From contig NZ_VFIO01000001.1 of assembly GCF_007858365.1 (NCBI RefSeq), forward strand, positions 1,364,001 to 1,428,000: 64,000 nt of DNA, written 5' to 3'. The stretch's first letter is position 1; each line of letters starts with the position of its first letter. A program made the translations under genes and the position numbers. The DNA is from Pseudomonas saxonica. Its GTDB lineage: Bacteria > Pseudomonadota > Gammaproteobacteria > Pseudomonadales > Pseudomonadaceae. The notes under the pieces were generated by a model that ran no database searches, was not told the origin of the DNA, and saw only the letters and a list, made by a program, of their open reading frames with translations. Below are positions 58,701-64,000 of the stretch, in pieces.

Positions 58701-58750
58701 GGCGTAAGGCTTTTCAACTCAACGGTAGTTGGATCGTATTTGGCATTCAT
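55715..58750 (-). CDS. HerA/VirB4-like hexameric ATPase (DUF87 type) with Ser/Thr/Asn/Gly-rich linker
   Basis: A 1011-residue protein. The ATPase domain has Walker A VTGVTGAGKTTTCMNLLL (497-514), Walker B LTLIEEAHRLLSR (730-742), a sensor-like LIIADQIPNKL (772-782), and HRLFAADDRK (796-805) as a possible arginine finger. This arrangement is that of the HerA-FtsK superfamily, close to VirB4/DUF87 conjugation-type motors. Residues 222-303 are a low-complexity Ser/Thr/Asn/Gly segment between the N-terminal domain and the motor. The C-terminal ~170 residues are helical. It probably moves DNA or protein; no NurA or Sir2 partner is adjacent. Confidence 0.88.
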   Translation of the reverse strand: MNAKYDPTTVELKSLTPMANDLPRIDWDAPNFAELVRLPKVPDSQISYRMLHISEIGEGKPDAYRQAMTNVISCLNSTSCASVYILSGRPEGIDLYLGVATSSKDIDIPDASKMLRATFEGNFLGARLEDVRDDDEQFQHLYRDSRHLGMITGVPSFNDSERAAEEDFQGVERLANSLVGETWQLTIYAEPGTDDDVRATLDSVYNLSTLLSAHIKQSVQQSENSGWQSTRTTGTSTNDTNGTSKTYVRGTNMSATNNSGRADSSNSKSIQKGTNESTNTGTNDSVSTGSSDSLANGTSGGQSLAMTRERTDKRAEELQKHLSETLIERFLQGRSKGMYRTAIYVSAETRSTFERLSRGLISTFQGNNSSVTPLRVHKLQSGTSFNLSELLQLRRLKNKGISADNCVAHSAPLLPGGELLGATWLNIEELALVAGLPSLELPGLKIRKNVDFALNTGTDASSTDQTLKIGKIIQHGRLLKHKPVSLPLKELSKHVFVTGVTGAGKTTTCMNLLLESKLPFMVIEPAKTEYRALHGRGVEVDYYTLGREDLTPFRLNPFELVSSRQNLASHISVLNATLAAVFPMEAAMPSIVEEAIIEAYKAKGWDIHSTQNFLLDDPWTNGSDAWPTFSDMIAKLDKVITSKKMGHEFEEKYRGSLVARLTSLTLGVKGRMLNSRYSMNFDQLLDRHVVIEMEEIKDEKDKALLMGLIINRLAECMKQRHRIQPAFQHLTLIEEAHRLLSRPEPGDAESKKMGVEMFANLLAEVRKYGEGLIIADQIPNKLIADVIKNTNTKIVHRLFAADDRKIIGDAIGLSEEQQAFLPLLKPGETIVYCGGWHGAVRVQIEQIAETDAAEIPEETIKQRGRLQLWEQRQKLLPRLAADPLMSNPDHLAQALEKGCLLINMFLTLNHLRMHATSSKPLHARIAQRFGVESRALCDALVQTPEQVFGLLTKVFEDCASIPGWYENDWALIRPLLDQAFNALGDSLEAFETVCAQRPMKGLELLQSFDSI

Positions 58751-58785
58751 TCAATGTTCCCAATCCATGAGAAAGTCTCAAGCGC

Positions 58786-59898
58786 TCAGCGCTTACGGAT
58801 ATTGAGGAGACCTTTCTCATCGAAATAATGGTCGTAGTGTGTGCGGAAGTAGCGGTCCACGGATTGCTCGTAGGTCTTTGTTCGAAGCCACTCGATCACC
58901 TCGATATTGGCATCCGGTTTACCTGTGAGATTACGCGCAGTCGCTCGCCCCAGAGCGGTTCTACCCTTAGCATCAAGCATTTGCAGGTCGGCATTCTGAT
59001 TGACCAGCAGCTTTACCAGACGCAGGTTACCGATGCGGGTTTTGATCATTTGCCCATCTGCCGCGTGCATCAGTGCAGTCATCGAATACTGGTCGATGTA
59101 ATTGATGGTCGAAGCGAATAGCTCGACGACACCGGCATGGGGTTTGAAGCGCCTGGACATGCACAGCTGGATCAACGGGGTTTGTCCGCTATGGTTTCTG
59201 ATGTCTGATGAAACGTAGCTGAACAACACGCGGCATGCCTCCACTTCACCGGCCTCGGCGGCCAGGTGCAAAGGTGTGTTGCCCTTTTCAAAGGCTTCAG
59301 ACGAACCAAGGATTGCCGAATGCTCGCGGATGTACCGATCGAGGTCGCCGACATCACCCGAGCTCAACGCCTCCTTGAACTGACGTGTGTTGAGCTGTTG
59401 CTCGGACAGCACATAAGGTTCGGACCGAAAGTTGTAAGCACGCTGATTGTCGTCATCCGTTGATGGGCGCTCGATGGGGGTCAGATCGCGCGCGGGCCAG
59501 TTCTCAAAGTCGCGCGGTGTCCAGACGTTATCGTCTTCGAAATGGAATAGCGGTTGCCAGTCGTCCTCACCTCTAAGATCGGCGCCTTTCGCAGACCTGA
59601 TTACCTGTCCCAGCTCTTGGCGCAGATAGCGCCCCAAGCGAATCATAAAGTCTTCAGGCAGCTTCGTACTGGTCGCGATGTAAATACCGTAGCCCCCCTC
59701 AAAAAGCTCGCTCAAGGTTTCCAGCGACCACAGAGTTGCAGGTTTTTGATCGGGATGATCGAACGCCCAGTGCCGGACGAACTGCGAGACCCGCTCATAC
59801 CAGACGTGTTCGGACTCGTCGATACGACCCACATCAATGGCGAGAAAAGGCACCGGTGCTTTCGGAACTTTGACGATAGATGAGTAGCGAGCGTTCAT
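58786..59898 (-). CDS. Ankyrin-repeat protein
   Basis: A 370-residue protein from the ATG at 59898, which has a weak GGAAG upstream; an ATG at 59928 is an alternative. The N-terminal ~190 residues (FLAIDVGRIDESEHVWYERV, later WSLETLSELFEGGYGIYI) match nothing I recognise. Residues about 200-345 hold three to four ankyrin repeats: KGNTPLHLAAEAGEVEACR, SGQTPLIQLCMS, SMTALMHAADG and KGRTALGRATARN. Ankyrins mediate protein binding, so this is a plausible scaffold or target sensor for the ATPase encoded 35 bp downstream. Confidence 0.82.
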   Translation of the reverse strand: MNARYSSIVKVPKAPVPFLAIDVGRIDESEHVWYERVSQFVRHWAFDHPDQKPATLWSLETLSELFEGGYGIYIATSTKLPEDFMIRLGRYLRQELGQVIRSAKGADLRGEDDWQPLFHFEDDNVWTPRDFENWPARDLTPIERPSTDDDNQRAYNFRSEPYVLSEQQLNTRQFKEALSSGDVGDLDRYIREHSAILGSSEAFEKGNTPLHLAAEAGEVEACRVLFSYVSSDIRNHSGQTPLIQLCMSRRFKPHAGVVELFASTINYIDQYSMTALMHAADGQMIKTRIGNLRLVKLLVNQNADLQMLDAKGRTALGRATARNLTGKPDANIEVIEWLRTKTYEQSVDRYFRTHYDHYFDEKGLLNIRKR

Positions 59899-60080
59899 GA
59901 CGCGGGGCTTCCATTTTCCGGTGGGCATGAGTCAATAACAGAGCGACTTGCAAGGGCCGCAAGCCGGGTGTGATCTAGCGACAGCCACCTAACCTGCAAA
60001 AAGGAACAAAACATGAGGCTCGTCCGTGTGTGATCAGATTGCGCAAGATTCAGCCCGTAAACGGGCCCGCAGCATGTTCA

Positions 60081-60479
60081 CTATCGGCCGAGCGATCGAC
60101 TTCTTGAGCGCCCCCCTGGATATACAAGGTCACTCATGCCTTGACCCAAGATCGGCTTGCGATAGCGTTTTTCACGCCATAAAACACTGCGATCAACAGC
60201 ACGAACGCCACCGAGGATCAACAGGTCAATACCCCCGGCCATCAGCGTCAGAAAGATCGACGCCTGTTCCAGATCGGCCCTACCGCCATGCAGATAGAGG
60301 CAATAGACAAAGTACCCCACGAACAAGGAAAGAACAGTCTTGAACAGCCGAGACATAGCGGCGAAGCCAATCAGTGCGACGATAATTGCTATGAACACCA
60401 ACATCCCTTTTCCTTGCAGCACCACTCCAACAGCAGCCAGAAGTGACGGCCACTGCAGGGCGCCCAACGATATCATCAT
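60081..60479 (-). CDS. Small multi-pass membrane protein
   Basis: A 132-residue protein starting MMISLGALQWPSLLAAVGV, with AAGG 8 nt upstream of the ATG at 60479. Three to four hydrophobic helices are visible (LLAAVGVVLQG, MLVFIAIIVALIGFAAM, VLSLFVGYFVYCLYL, IFLTLMAGGIDLLILGGV), followed by a basic cytoplasmic tail rich in Arg and Ser. No family is recognised. It lies between the zinc-ribbon and ankyrin genes; the 182-bp gap downstream (59899-60080) is the largest in the run and may hold an internal promoter. Confidence 0.7.
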   Translation of the reverse strand: MMISLGALQWPSLLAAVGVVLQGKGMLVFIAIIVALIGFAAMSRLFKTVLSLFVGYFVYCLYLHGGRADLEQASIFLTLMAGGIDLLILGGVRAVDRSVLWREKRYRKPILGQGMSDLVYPGGRSRSRSLGR

Positions 60480-60506
60480 GACATTACCTTGCGTACCTAC
60501 GAGCAC

Positions 60507-60710
60507 TCAAAAGCGCCGCAGTCGCGCCAGCCATTCAGCCACCGAGCGATCAATAATGCCCGCTCGCCGATGACTCAACGCCTCGCTGCCACATTTGGGG
60601 CAGTGAGCGAACCAGTCACCGGGGCCCAATGCATCGCTGCGTGGTGCTACAGTTTTTTTCCAGCCACAGTCATCACAAACAAAGGTGAAAGGCTTGGGTT
60701 TAATTGGCAT
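60507..60710 (-). CDS. Zinc-ribbon protein
   Basis: A 67-residue protein with two CxxC knuckles, VCDDCGWKK and HCPKCGSEAL, spaced as in a four-cysteine zinc ribbon. It is basic with a C-terminal helix (DRSVAEWLARLRRF). The ATG at 60710 has an ideal AGGAG 7 nt upstream. Small zinc ribbons bind nucleic acid or act as protein adaptors. It is 27 bp from the next gene on the same strand. Confidence 0.75.
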   Translation of the reverse strand: MPIKPKPFTFVCDDCGWKKTVAPRSDALGPGDWFAHCPKCGSEALSHRRAGIIDRSVAEWLARLRRF

Positions 60711-60756
60711 CACAGTTCTCCTGAAAACTTACCCATAGTCGACTCCATCAACTCTC

Positions 60757-61809
60757 TCACCCGCCGGGATACATCTGCTCGATCTGCTGATCGAACTCTC
60801 CGTCATACCCACAGTACTCCCGCGGAACACGTTCAATATCCTCGGCCATTTGCTCGATCACCTCACGCAGTTCCAGTTGTGCGTACCACCGAGCAGGAAT
60901 CGCCGCAGCACCATACTGAACACCCAACAGATGCCCGGCGATCAGCCCGGTGCTGTCGCTATCGCCACTGTGGTTCACCGCCGAGATCACGCCCTCTTCA
61001 AACGAGTGCGCCGCCAAAGCGCACCACAACCCAATAGCCAGCACCTCTTCGGCGACCCAACCGCCACCGAGCTCGGCTATGCGTTGTGGGGTGGGCTGGT
61101 AGCCCTCGTAAAAGAAGAAAAGTACGCGCTCAATGAGGATACGTGTTTCTTCCATACCGGGCATTTGCCCGTATTTGGCCAAGCTTTGAGTGACTGCGTG
61201 CTCCAGGCTGTCTTGCCGGTCGACAATGCGCTGGAGAATATCGGCGAACAACCCAGCAGCCAGATAGCCCGTGGGGTGCCCATGGGTCAGGCGCCCTGAC
61301 TGGGCGGCGTAGTCAAAGGCATTAGCAAAAAATGCGCAGGGTGCGACACGCATCACGGCACCACAGCCTTTGCTGTTGTTCTCCGCGACAGCCCCCAGCC
61401 GTGGACTGGCCTTAAGTGCAGCGAGGCAGGTAGTGCCAGAGGTGCGGCGAGACCAGAGCGCCAGTTGCTCGATCAGCCACCCGTCCCTGCTGACCGGTAT
61501 CGCGGTAGGGTAATCCTGGGTCATCAGCCAGCGCAGCAATGCATGATGAATGATGCTGGGGACGTGGCAAGCCCCTCGTGAACTGCCGCGCACATAAGCC
61601 CGCAGCAAGCCTTCTGCAGTGAAAAGCATCATCTGGGTGTTGTCGGTGATGGCACCGGTGATTCCGTAAGCCGGGGCAAAATCGATGACTCCCTGTGGAC
61701 CGAACTTAGCTTCGATTGCAGGCCACTCGAGAAACTCCACTGGGGCGCCTAGCGTATCGCCGACGGCACCACCCAGCAGGCAACCTTTGATCCGTTCAAG
61801 TCTGTTCAT
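60757..61809 (-). CDS. ADP-ribosylglycohydrolase (DraG/ARH family)
   Basis: A 350-residue enzyme of the family that removes ADP-ribose from proteins or nucleic acids, or cleaves related conjugates. The metal-binding motifs are GGAVGDTLGAPVEFL near the N-terminus, TDNTQMMLFTAEGLLR (the second Asp of the usual TDDTQM is Asn here), and NHSGDSDSTGLIAGHLLG with the paired Asp ligands. The fold looks complete. It starts 8 bp after the small membrane-protein gene. In a conflict system it could reverse self-modification, act as an antidote, or be an effector; the window shows no ADP-ribosyltransferase. Confidence 0.92.
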   Translation of the reverse strand: MNRLERIKGCLLGGAVGDTLGAPVEFLEWPAIEAKFGPQGVIDFAPAYGITGAITDNTQMMLFTAEGLLRAYVRGSSRGACHVPSIIHHALLRWLMTQDYPTAIPVSRDGWLIEQLALWSRRTSGTTCLAALKASPRLGAVAENNSKGCGAVMRVAPCAFFANAFDYAAQSGRLTHGHPTGYLAAGLFADILQRIVDRQDSLEHAVTQSLAKYGQMPGMEETRILIERVLFFFYEGYQPTPQRIAELGGGWVAEEVLAIGLWCALAAHSFEEGVISAVNHSGDSDSTGLIAGHLLGVQYGAAAIPARWYAQLELREVIEQMAEDIERVPREYCGYDGEFDQQIEQMYPGG

Positions 61810-61817
61810 GCCCTCCC

Positions 61818-62075
61818 TTATCCCTCTGCCGGGATCAATTCCTGCAAAATCACCAGCTTTCTTTGCAACTGCTCGATGTGCGCTTTCTCAGCGCGCAGCG
61901 CCGAGCGCAGTTCCCGGTTCTCCATCTCCCAAATCCGTACCCAGCGCGCGTCCTTTCGACAGGCAAGAGCCATTTGCCAGAGCTCACGCAGCCTCAGGTA
62001 CTGCAGCAGAAGCACCAGCAGGATTACCCCCATCATCACCAATGCACCTGTCGAAACCGCTTGCGACATACTCAT
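61818..62075 (-). CDS. Single-pass membrane protein with coiled coil
   Basis: An 85-residue protein. The ATG at 62075 has AAGGAAG upstream and gives a short N-terminus, one transmembrane helix (TGALVMMGVILLVLLLQYLRL) and a charged coiled coil (MENRELRSALRAEKAHIEQL). It is the first gene of the minus-strand run, divergent from the WYL regulator with 120 bp between them. No family is recognised. An anchoring or assembly role is inferred only from topology. Confidence 0.75.
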   Translation of the reverse strand: MSMSQAVSTGALVMMGVILLVLLLQYLRLRELWQMALACRKDARWVRIWEMENRELRSALRAEKAHIEQLQRKLVILQELIPAEG

Positions 62076-62144
62076 GTCCACTTCCTTCCGTGAGTTCAAT
62101 TTGTCTTTTCAGACAGCCACACGATATGTAGTGATTTACGACAG

Positions 62145-62159
62145 GTCTAGAATGTAGAC
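62145..62159. promoter_or_regulatory. Candidate operator between the WYL regulator and the divergent operon
   Basis: GTCTAGAATGTAGAC is a palindrome with GTCT/AGAC arms, and TTTAC (62134) and GTAAA (62168) flank it in opposite orientation. It lies in the 120-bp divergent promoter region, AT-richer than its surroundings, 36 bp before the regulator start. WYL regulators of the BrxR/CapW type bind inverted repeats in their own promoter; binding here is inference. Confidence 0.45.
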
Positions 62160-62195
62160 TTATACAGGTAAAGTATTCGCGCACATGGAGAGGTT

Positions 62196-63068
62196 ATGAA
62201 ACGCAAGCAGTCCATCGAACAGGTCCGCTGGGACCTGGCACTTCGCTATCGTTTGATTGAGACCGTTGCCTGGTGGGAGGGCCGGCTGACCACGGGACAC
62301 TTGATCCAGAGCTTTGGCATCAGCCGTCAGCAGGCGTCAAAAGACATCAACACCTACATCACCGAACATGCGCCCCGAAACTTGACATATGACAAGCAGA
62401 TCAAGGGCTATGTACCCAGCAAGCACTTCAAACCAAAGTTCATCGACGACAGCGCCAGCGCCTATTTGCACCTGCTTTACCAGAACAACGAACGCGCCCC
62501 GCACATTGATGGGCTCGCCCTGGCCTACGCTCACACCAAGGTGTTGGAGGTACCGGACCGGCCGATTCGCCCCGAGATCCTGCGCCCACTGCTCAAAGCC
62601 TGTCGCGATGGTCTGCGCCTGGAAACCGAATACGTGTCACTCAATACCCCTGAGGTCGATACTCGTCTCATAGCCCCGCACACCTTGGTCTACACCGGCA
62701 TGCGCTGGCACGTGCGCGCATACTGCGAGAAGAACGGCCAGTACCGGGATTTTGTGCTTAGCCGACTGCGAGGTGAGCCGGGGTTGCTTGATGCGTCAGA
62801 GAACACCCGTGAGTTGGATGAAGACTGGAATACTGAAATACCAGTCATCATCGCGCCCGATGGGCGATTGAGCGCAGCGCAGAAGGCGATCATCGAAACC
62901 GACTTCGGCATGGTTGATGGCCAGCTAGTGGTGCCCAGCCGTAGGGCGCTGGTGAAGTATGTATTGCAGCGCTATCAGATCGACCACAGAAACATGGACC
63001 CCAACCCTGAGGCGCAGCAAATCGTGGTGACTAACCTCAAGGAATTGAAGGCGTGGCTGTATGAGTGA
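62196..63068 (+). CDS. WYL-domain transcriptional regulator (BrxR/CapW-like)
   Basis: A 290-residue regulator: an N-terminal winged helix (LIQSFGISRQQASKDINTYI), a WYL domain with the family-typical TLVYTGMRWHVRAYCEKNGQYRDFVLSRL (split here), and a C-terminal WCX-like extension. Length, domain order and the AxxRYRLIE-type start resemble BrxR and CapW, repressors that guard BREX, CBASS and other anti-phage operons. It is preceded by GGAGAGG 7 nt before the ATG at 62196. It diverges from the ten-gene run, making it the obvious candidate controller. Confidence 0.9.
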   Translation: MKRKQSIEQVRWDLALRYRLIETVAWWEGRLTTGHLIQSFGISRQQASKDINTYITEHAPRNLTYDKQIKGYVPSKHFKPKFIDDSASAYLHLLYQNNERAPHIDGLALAYAHTKVLEVPDRPIRPEILRPLLKACRDGLRLETEYVSLNTPEVDTRLIAPHTLVYTGMRWHVRAYCEKNGQYRDFVLSRLRGEPGLLDASENTRELDEDWNTEIPVIIAPDGRLSAAQKAIIETDFGMVDGQLVVPSRRALVKYVLQRYQIDHRNMDPNPEAQQIVVTNLKELKAWLYE

Positions 63069-63282
63069 TTAGTTCGCAAGTCGGGTTGATTACCTGGACG
63101 GTGCACGTAATCAACCTCTACTTCCCTGCCAATAGCGCCACGAAGGCTTAGCGCCCCTTACTTACGCAGCAGTTCGTGCCGGAAGCGTGCTTCCAGGGAC
63201 GGAATTTCTAACAACACATCTTCGTCTTCCCAAACATCGTAAGATCGGATTTCCAGGATCTCGTCCTCAAACTCCAGATCCT

Positions 63283-63354
63283 CATGATCTTCATGATCTT
63301 CATGATCTTCATGATCTTCATGATCTTCATGATCTTCATGATCTTCATGATCTT
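63283..63354. repeat. Eight tandem copies of the 9-mer CATGATCTT
   Basis: The unit repeats exactly eight times, followed by a partial CATC. As a multiple of three it keeps any reading frame; on the minus strand the frames read (EDH)n or (KIM)n. Perfect identity between copies suggests recent slippage expansion. Confidence 0.95.
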
Positions 63355-63400
63355 CATCGGCAATTTCCTCATAGAGCGCCGAGGTGTAGAGGTATCTGAT

Positions 63401-63428
63401 GACAGGAGAAAGCGAGCTCTCTCCTGTC
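63401..63428. terminator. Stem-loop between decayed coding fragments
   Basis: GACAGGAGA (63401-63409) pairs with TCTCCTGTC (63420-63428) around a 10-nt loop. No T-run follows on either strand. It may be a weak terminator in the 693-bp region 63069-63761 that otherwise holds only degraded minus-strand frames. Confidence 0.4.
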
Positions 63429-63505
63429 GGTCCCCGTCATACATTGGGCTTGTCAGTGGCTCGATAAAGTTGCGCCCGAAGGAGCGCGCCCTGTGGATGG
63501 CAAGA

Positions 63506-63703
63506 TTACTTTTCGACCAGCACTTTCGGGTTGGCACTGCCCCAGACGGTGTAGAGGTCGGCCAGTAGTGCGCCGTTGGGGTCATGCCGAGTATTGGAAG
63601 ACGATGTAAGTTGCGGTTGAACGCCAGGATCGAAGATGTAAAAAGACGTAAGGAATTTGTTCTCGCTCCCCCACTCGATATTGCCGTGCTGGGTGACCGC
63701 GAC
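63506..63703 (-). pseudogene. Minus-strand coding remnant
   Basis: A frame of about 65 codons ending TAA at 63506-63508 translates as VAVTQHGNIEWGSENKFLTS, later DPNGALLADLYTVWGSANPK. Its codons are typical of Pseudomonas genes, but there is an in-frame stop just upstream and no start codon. It may be the C-terminal scrap of a gene related to the fragment at 63158-63436. Family unknown. Confidence 0.3.
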
Positions 63704-63761
63704 ACATTACGACGCCCCCCAGGCTGATGATTGTGTCTCGTCAGTATCAGGAGAAGTCGCC

Positions 63762-64000
63762 GTGCCCATCCCGCGTTCGCTGAACCGCAGCAAAGTACGT
63801 AGTTCCGGCCCGCACAACGCGGACACCTGCACCCTGACGCTCAAGTGGTCGTTCATGATGATGCTCGAGCTTGGCGGGCATCGGAATCTTATCCAGCGAC
63901 ATGGCTTCAACGATGACGACCTGGCCGTCGAGCTTGGCCTGCAAGCCCTTATCGATGAAGATGATTTCAATCCGCGCCAGGCGCTGCTGCGCTTGAAGGG
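63762..64000 (+). CDS. Start of an unknown gene running off the window
   Basis: A GTG at 63762 with CAGGAGAA 8 nt upstream opens a plus-strand frame that stays open to the last base (79 codons visible). The product starts (M)PIPRSLNRSKVRSSGPHN, contains KWSFMMMLELGGHRNLIQRH and DDDLAVELGLQALIDEDDFN, and is acidic toward the visible end. No family is recognised from this portion. It is downstream of the WYL regulator on the same strand and could belong to the same island module. Confidence 0.6.
   Translation, partial: MPIPRSLNRSKVRSSGPHNADTCTLTLKWSFMMMLELGGHRNLIQRHGFNDDDLAVELGLQALIDEDDFNPRQALLRLK

Larger units (their letters stand above)
63158..63436 (-). pseudogene. Acidic open frame with eight Glu-Asp-His repeats, no start codon
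   Basis: Read on the minus strand, the frame ending with TAA at 63158-63160 encodes a polypeptide in which eight tandem GAAGATCAT-type units give (EDH)8, followed by DLEFEDEILEIRSYDVWE and an end RFRHELLRK. It is open back to a TGA at 63437-63439 but has no ATG, GTG or TTG before the repeat. It looks like the 3' part of a gene cut off from its beginning, perhaps by frameshift. The parental family is not recognisable. Confidence 0.4.

Noticed and set aside
63707..63970. Minus-strand frames at the right edge (87 and 65 codons)
   Set aside because: They overlap the plus-strand frame from 63762, which has a strong ribosome-binding site and better codon use.

Overview
The window reads as a chromosomal segment of a Pseudomonas species, most likely of the P. 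fluorescens lineage. The order leuS-lptE-holA, then lipA-lipB-ybeD-dacA-rlpA-sltB-rodA-mrdA-rlmH-rsfS-nadD-proA on the minus strand, is the conserved Pseudomonas arrangement. GC-rich codon use, an AcoR-type sigma-54 regulator with an exaC/eat/eutBC ethanolamine cluster, and dispersed CCCTCACCC-type and GTAGCCGCTG-type palindromic repeats agree with this. The species is inferred from gene content only.

Positions 1-40,450 are core genome. They hold a YdcF-family protein, leucyl-tRNA synthetase, outer-membrane LPS assembly (lptE), DNA polymerase III delta (holA), the ribosome rescue factor arfA with a terminator inside its own reading frame, and two MltB-type transglycosylases. The cell-wall elongation and lipoate block follows (LD-carboxypeptidase, lipA, lipB, ybeD, dacA, rlpA, sltB, rodA, mrdA, rlmH, rsfS, nadD, proA). 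Then come a 3-methyladenine glycosylase whose 3' end lies in a repeat element, a DedA-PAP2 fusion, a LON-domain protein, lrgAB, a MORN/C13-protease lipoprotein, ubiX, mpl, the ethanolamine catabolic cluster with a good sigma-54 promoter, a DedA protein, mtfA, ppa and a LexA/CI-type S24 repressor.

Positions about 40,640-64,000 are an accessory island. It opens with a P4-type tyrosine integrase, then about 1 kb of mostly non-coding DNA with an 18-bp perfect hairpin and a cluster of DnaA-box-like sites, then a second integrase-family gene with a small partner. A complete type I restriction-modification system (hsdM-hsdS-hsdR, minus strand) follows.

Upstream of hsdM, on the same strand, lies a tightly packed ten-gene run (62,075 down to 50,693) that I cannot match to any defence or secretion system I know. 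In transcription order it encodes a small membrane/coiled-coil protein, an ADP-ribosylglycohydrolase, a zinc-ribbon protein, a multi-pass membrane protein, an ankyrin protein, a HerA/VirB4-like ATPase with a long Ser/Thr/Asn/Gly linker, a protein with a strongly hydrophobic N-terminus, two unknown proteins and an Hsp70/actin-fold ATPase. A WYL-domain regulator resembling the BrxR/CapW group is transcribed divergently from its head. That pairing, next to a type I RM system and integrases, is why I propose it as an undescribed defence or conflict system. The last kilobase holds decayed minus-strand coding fragments, an eight-copy 9-bp tandem repeat encoding Glu-Asp-His, and the start of a plus-strand gene that runs off the window.
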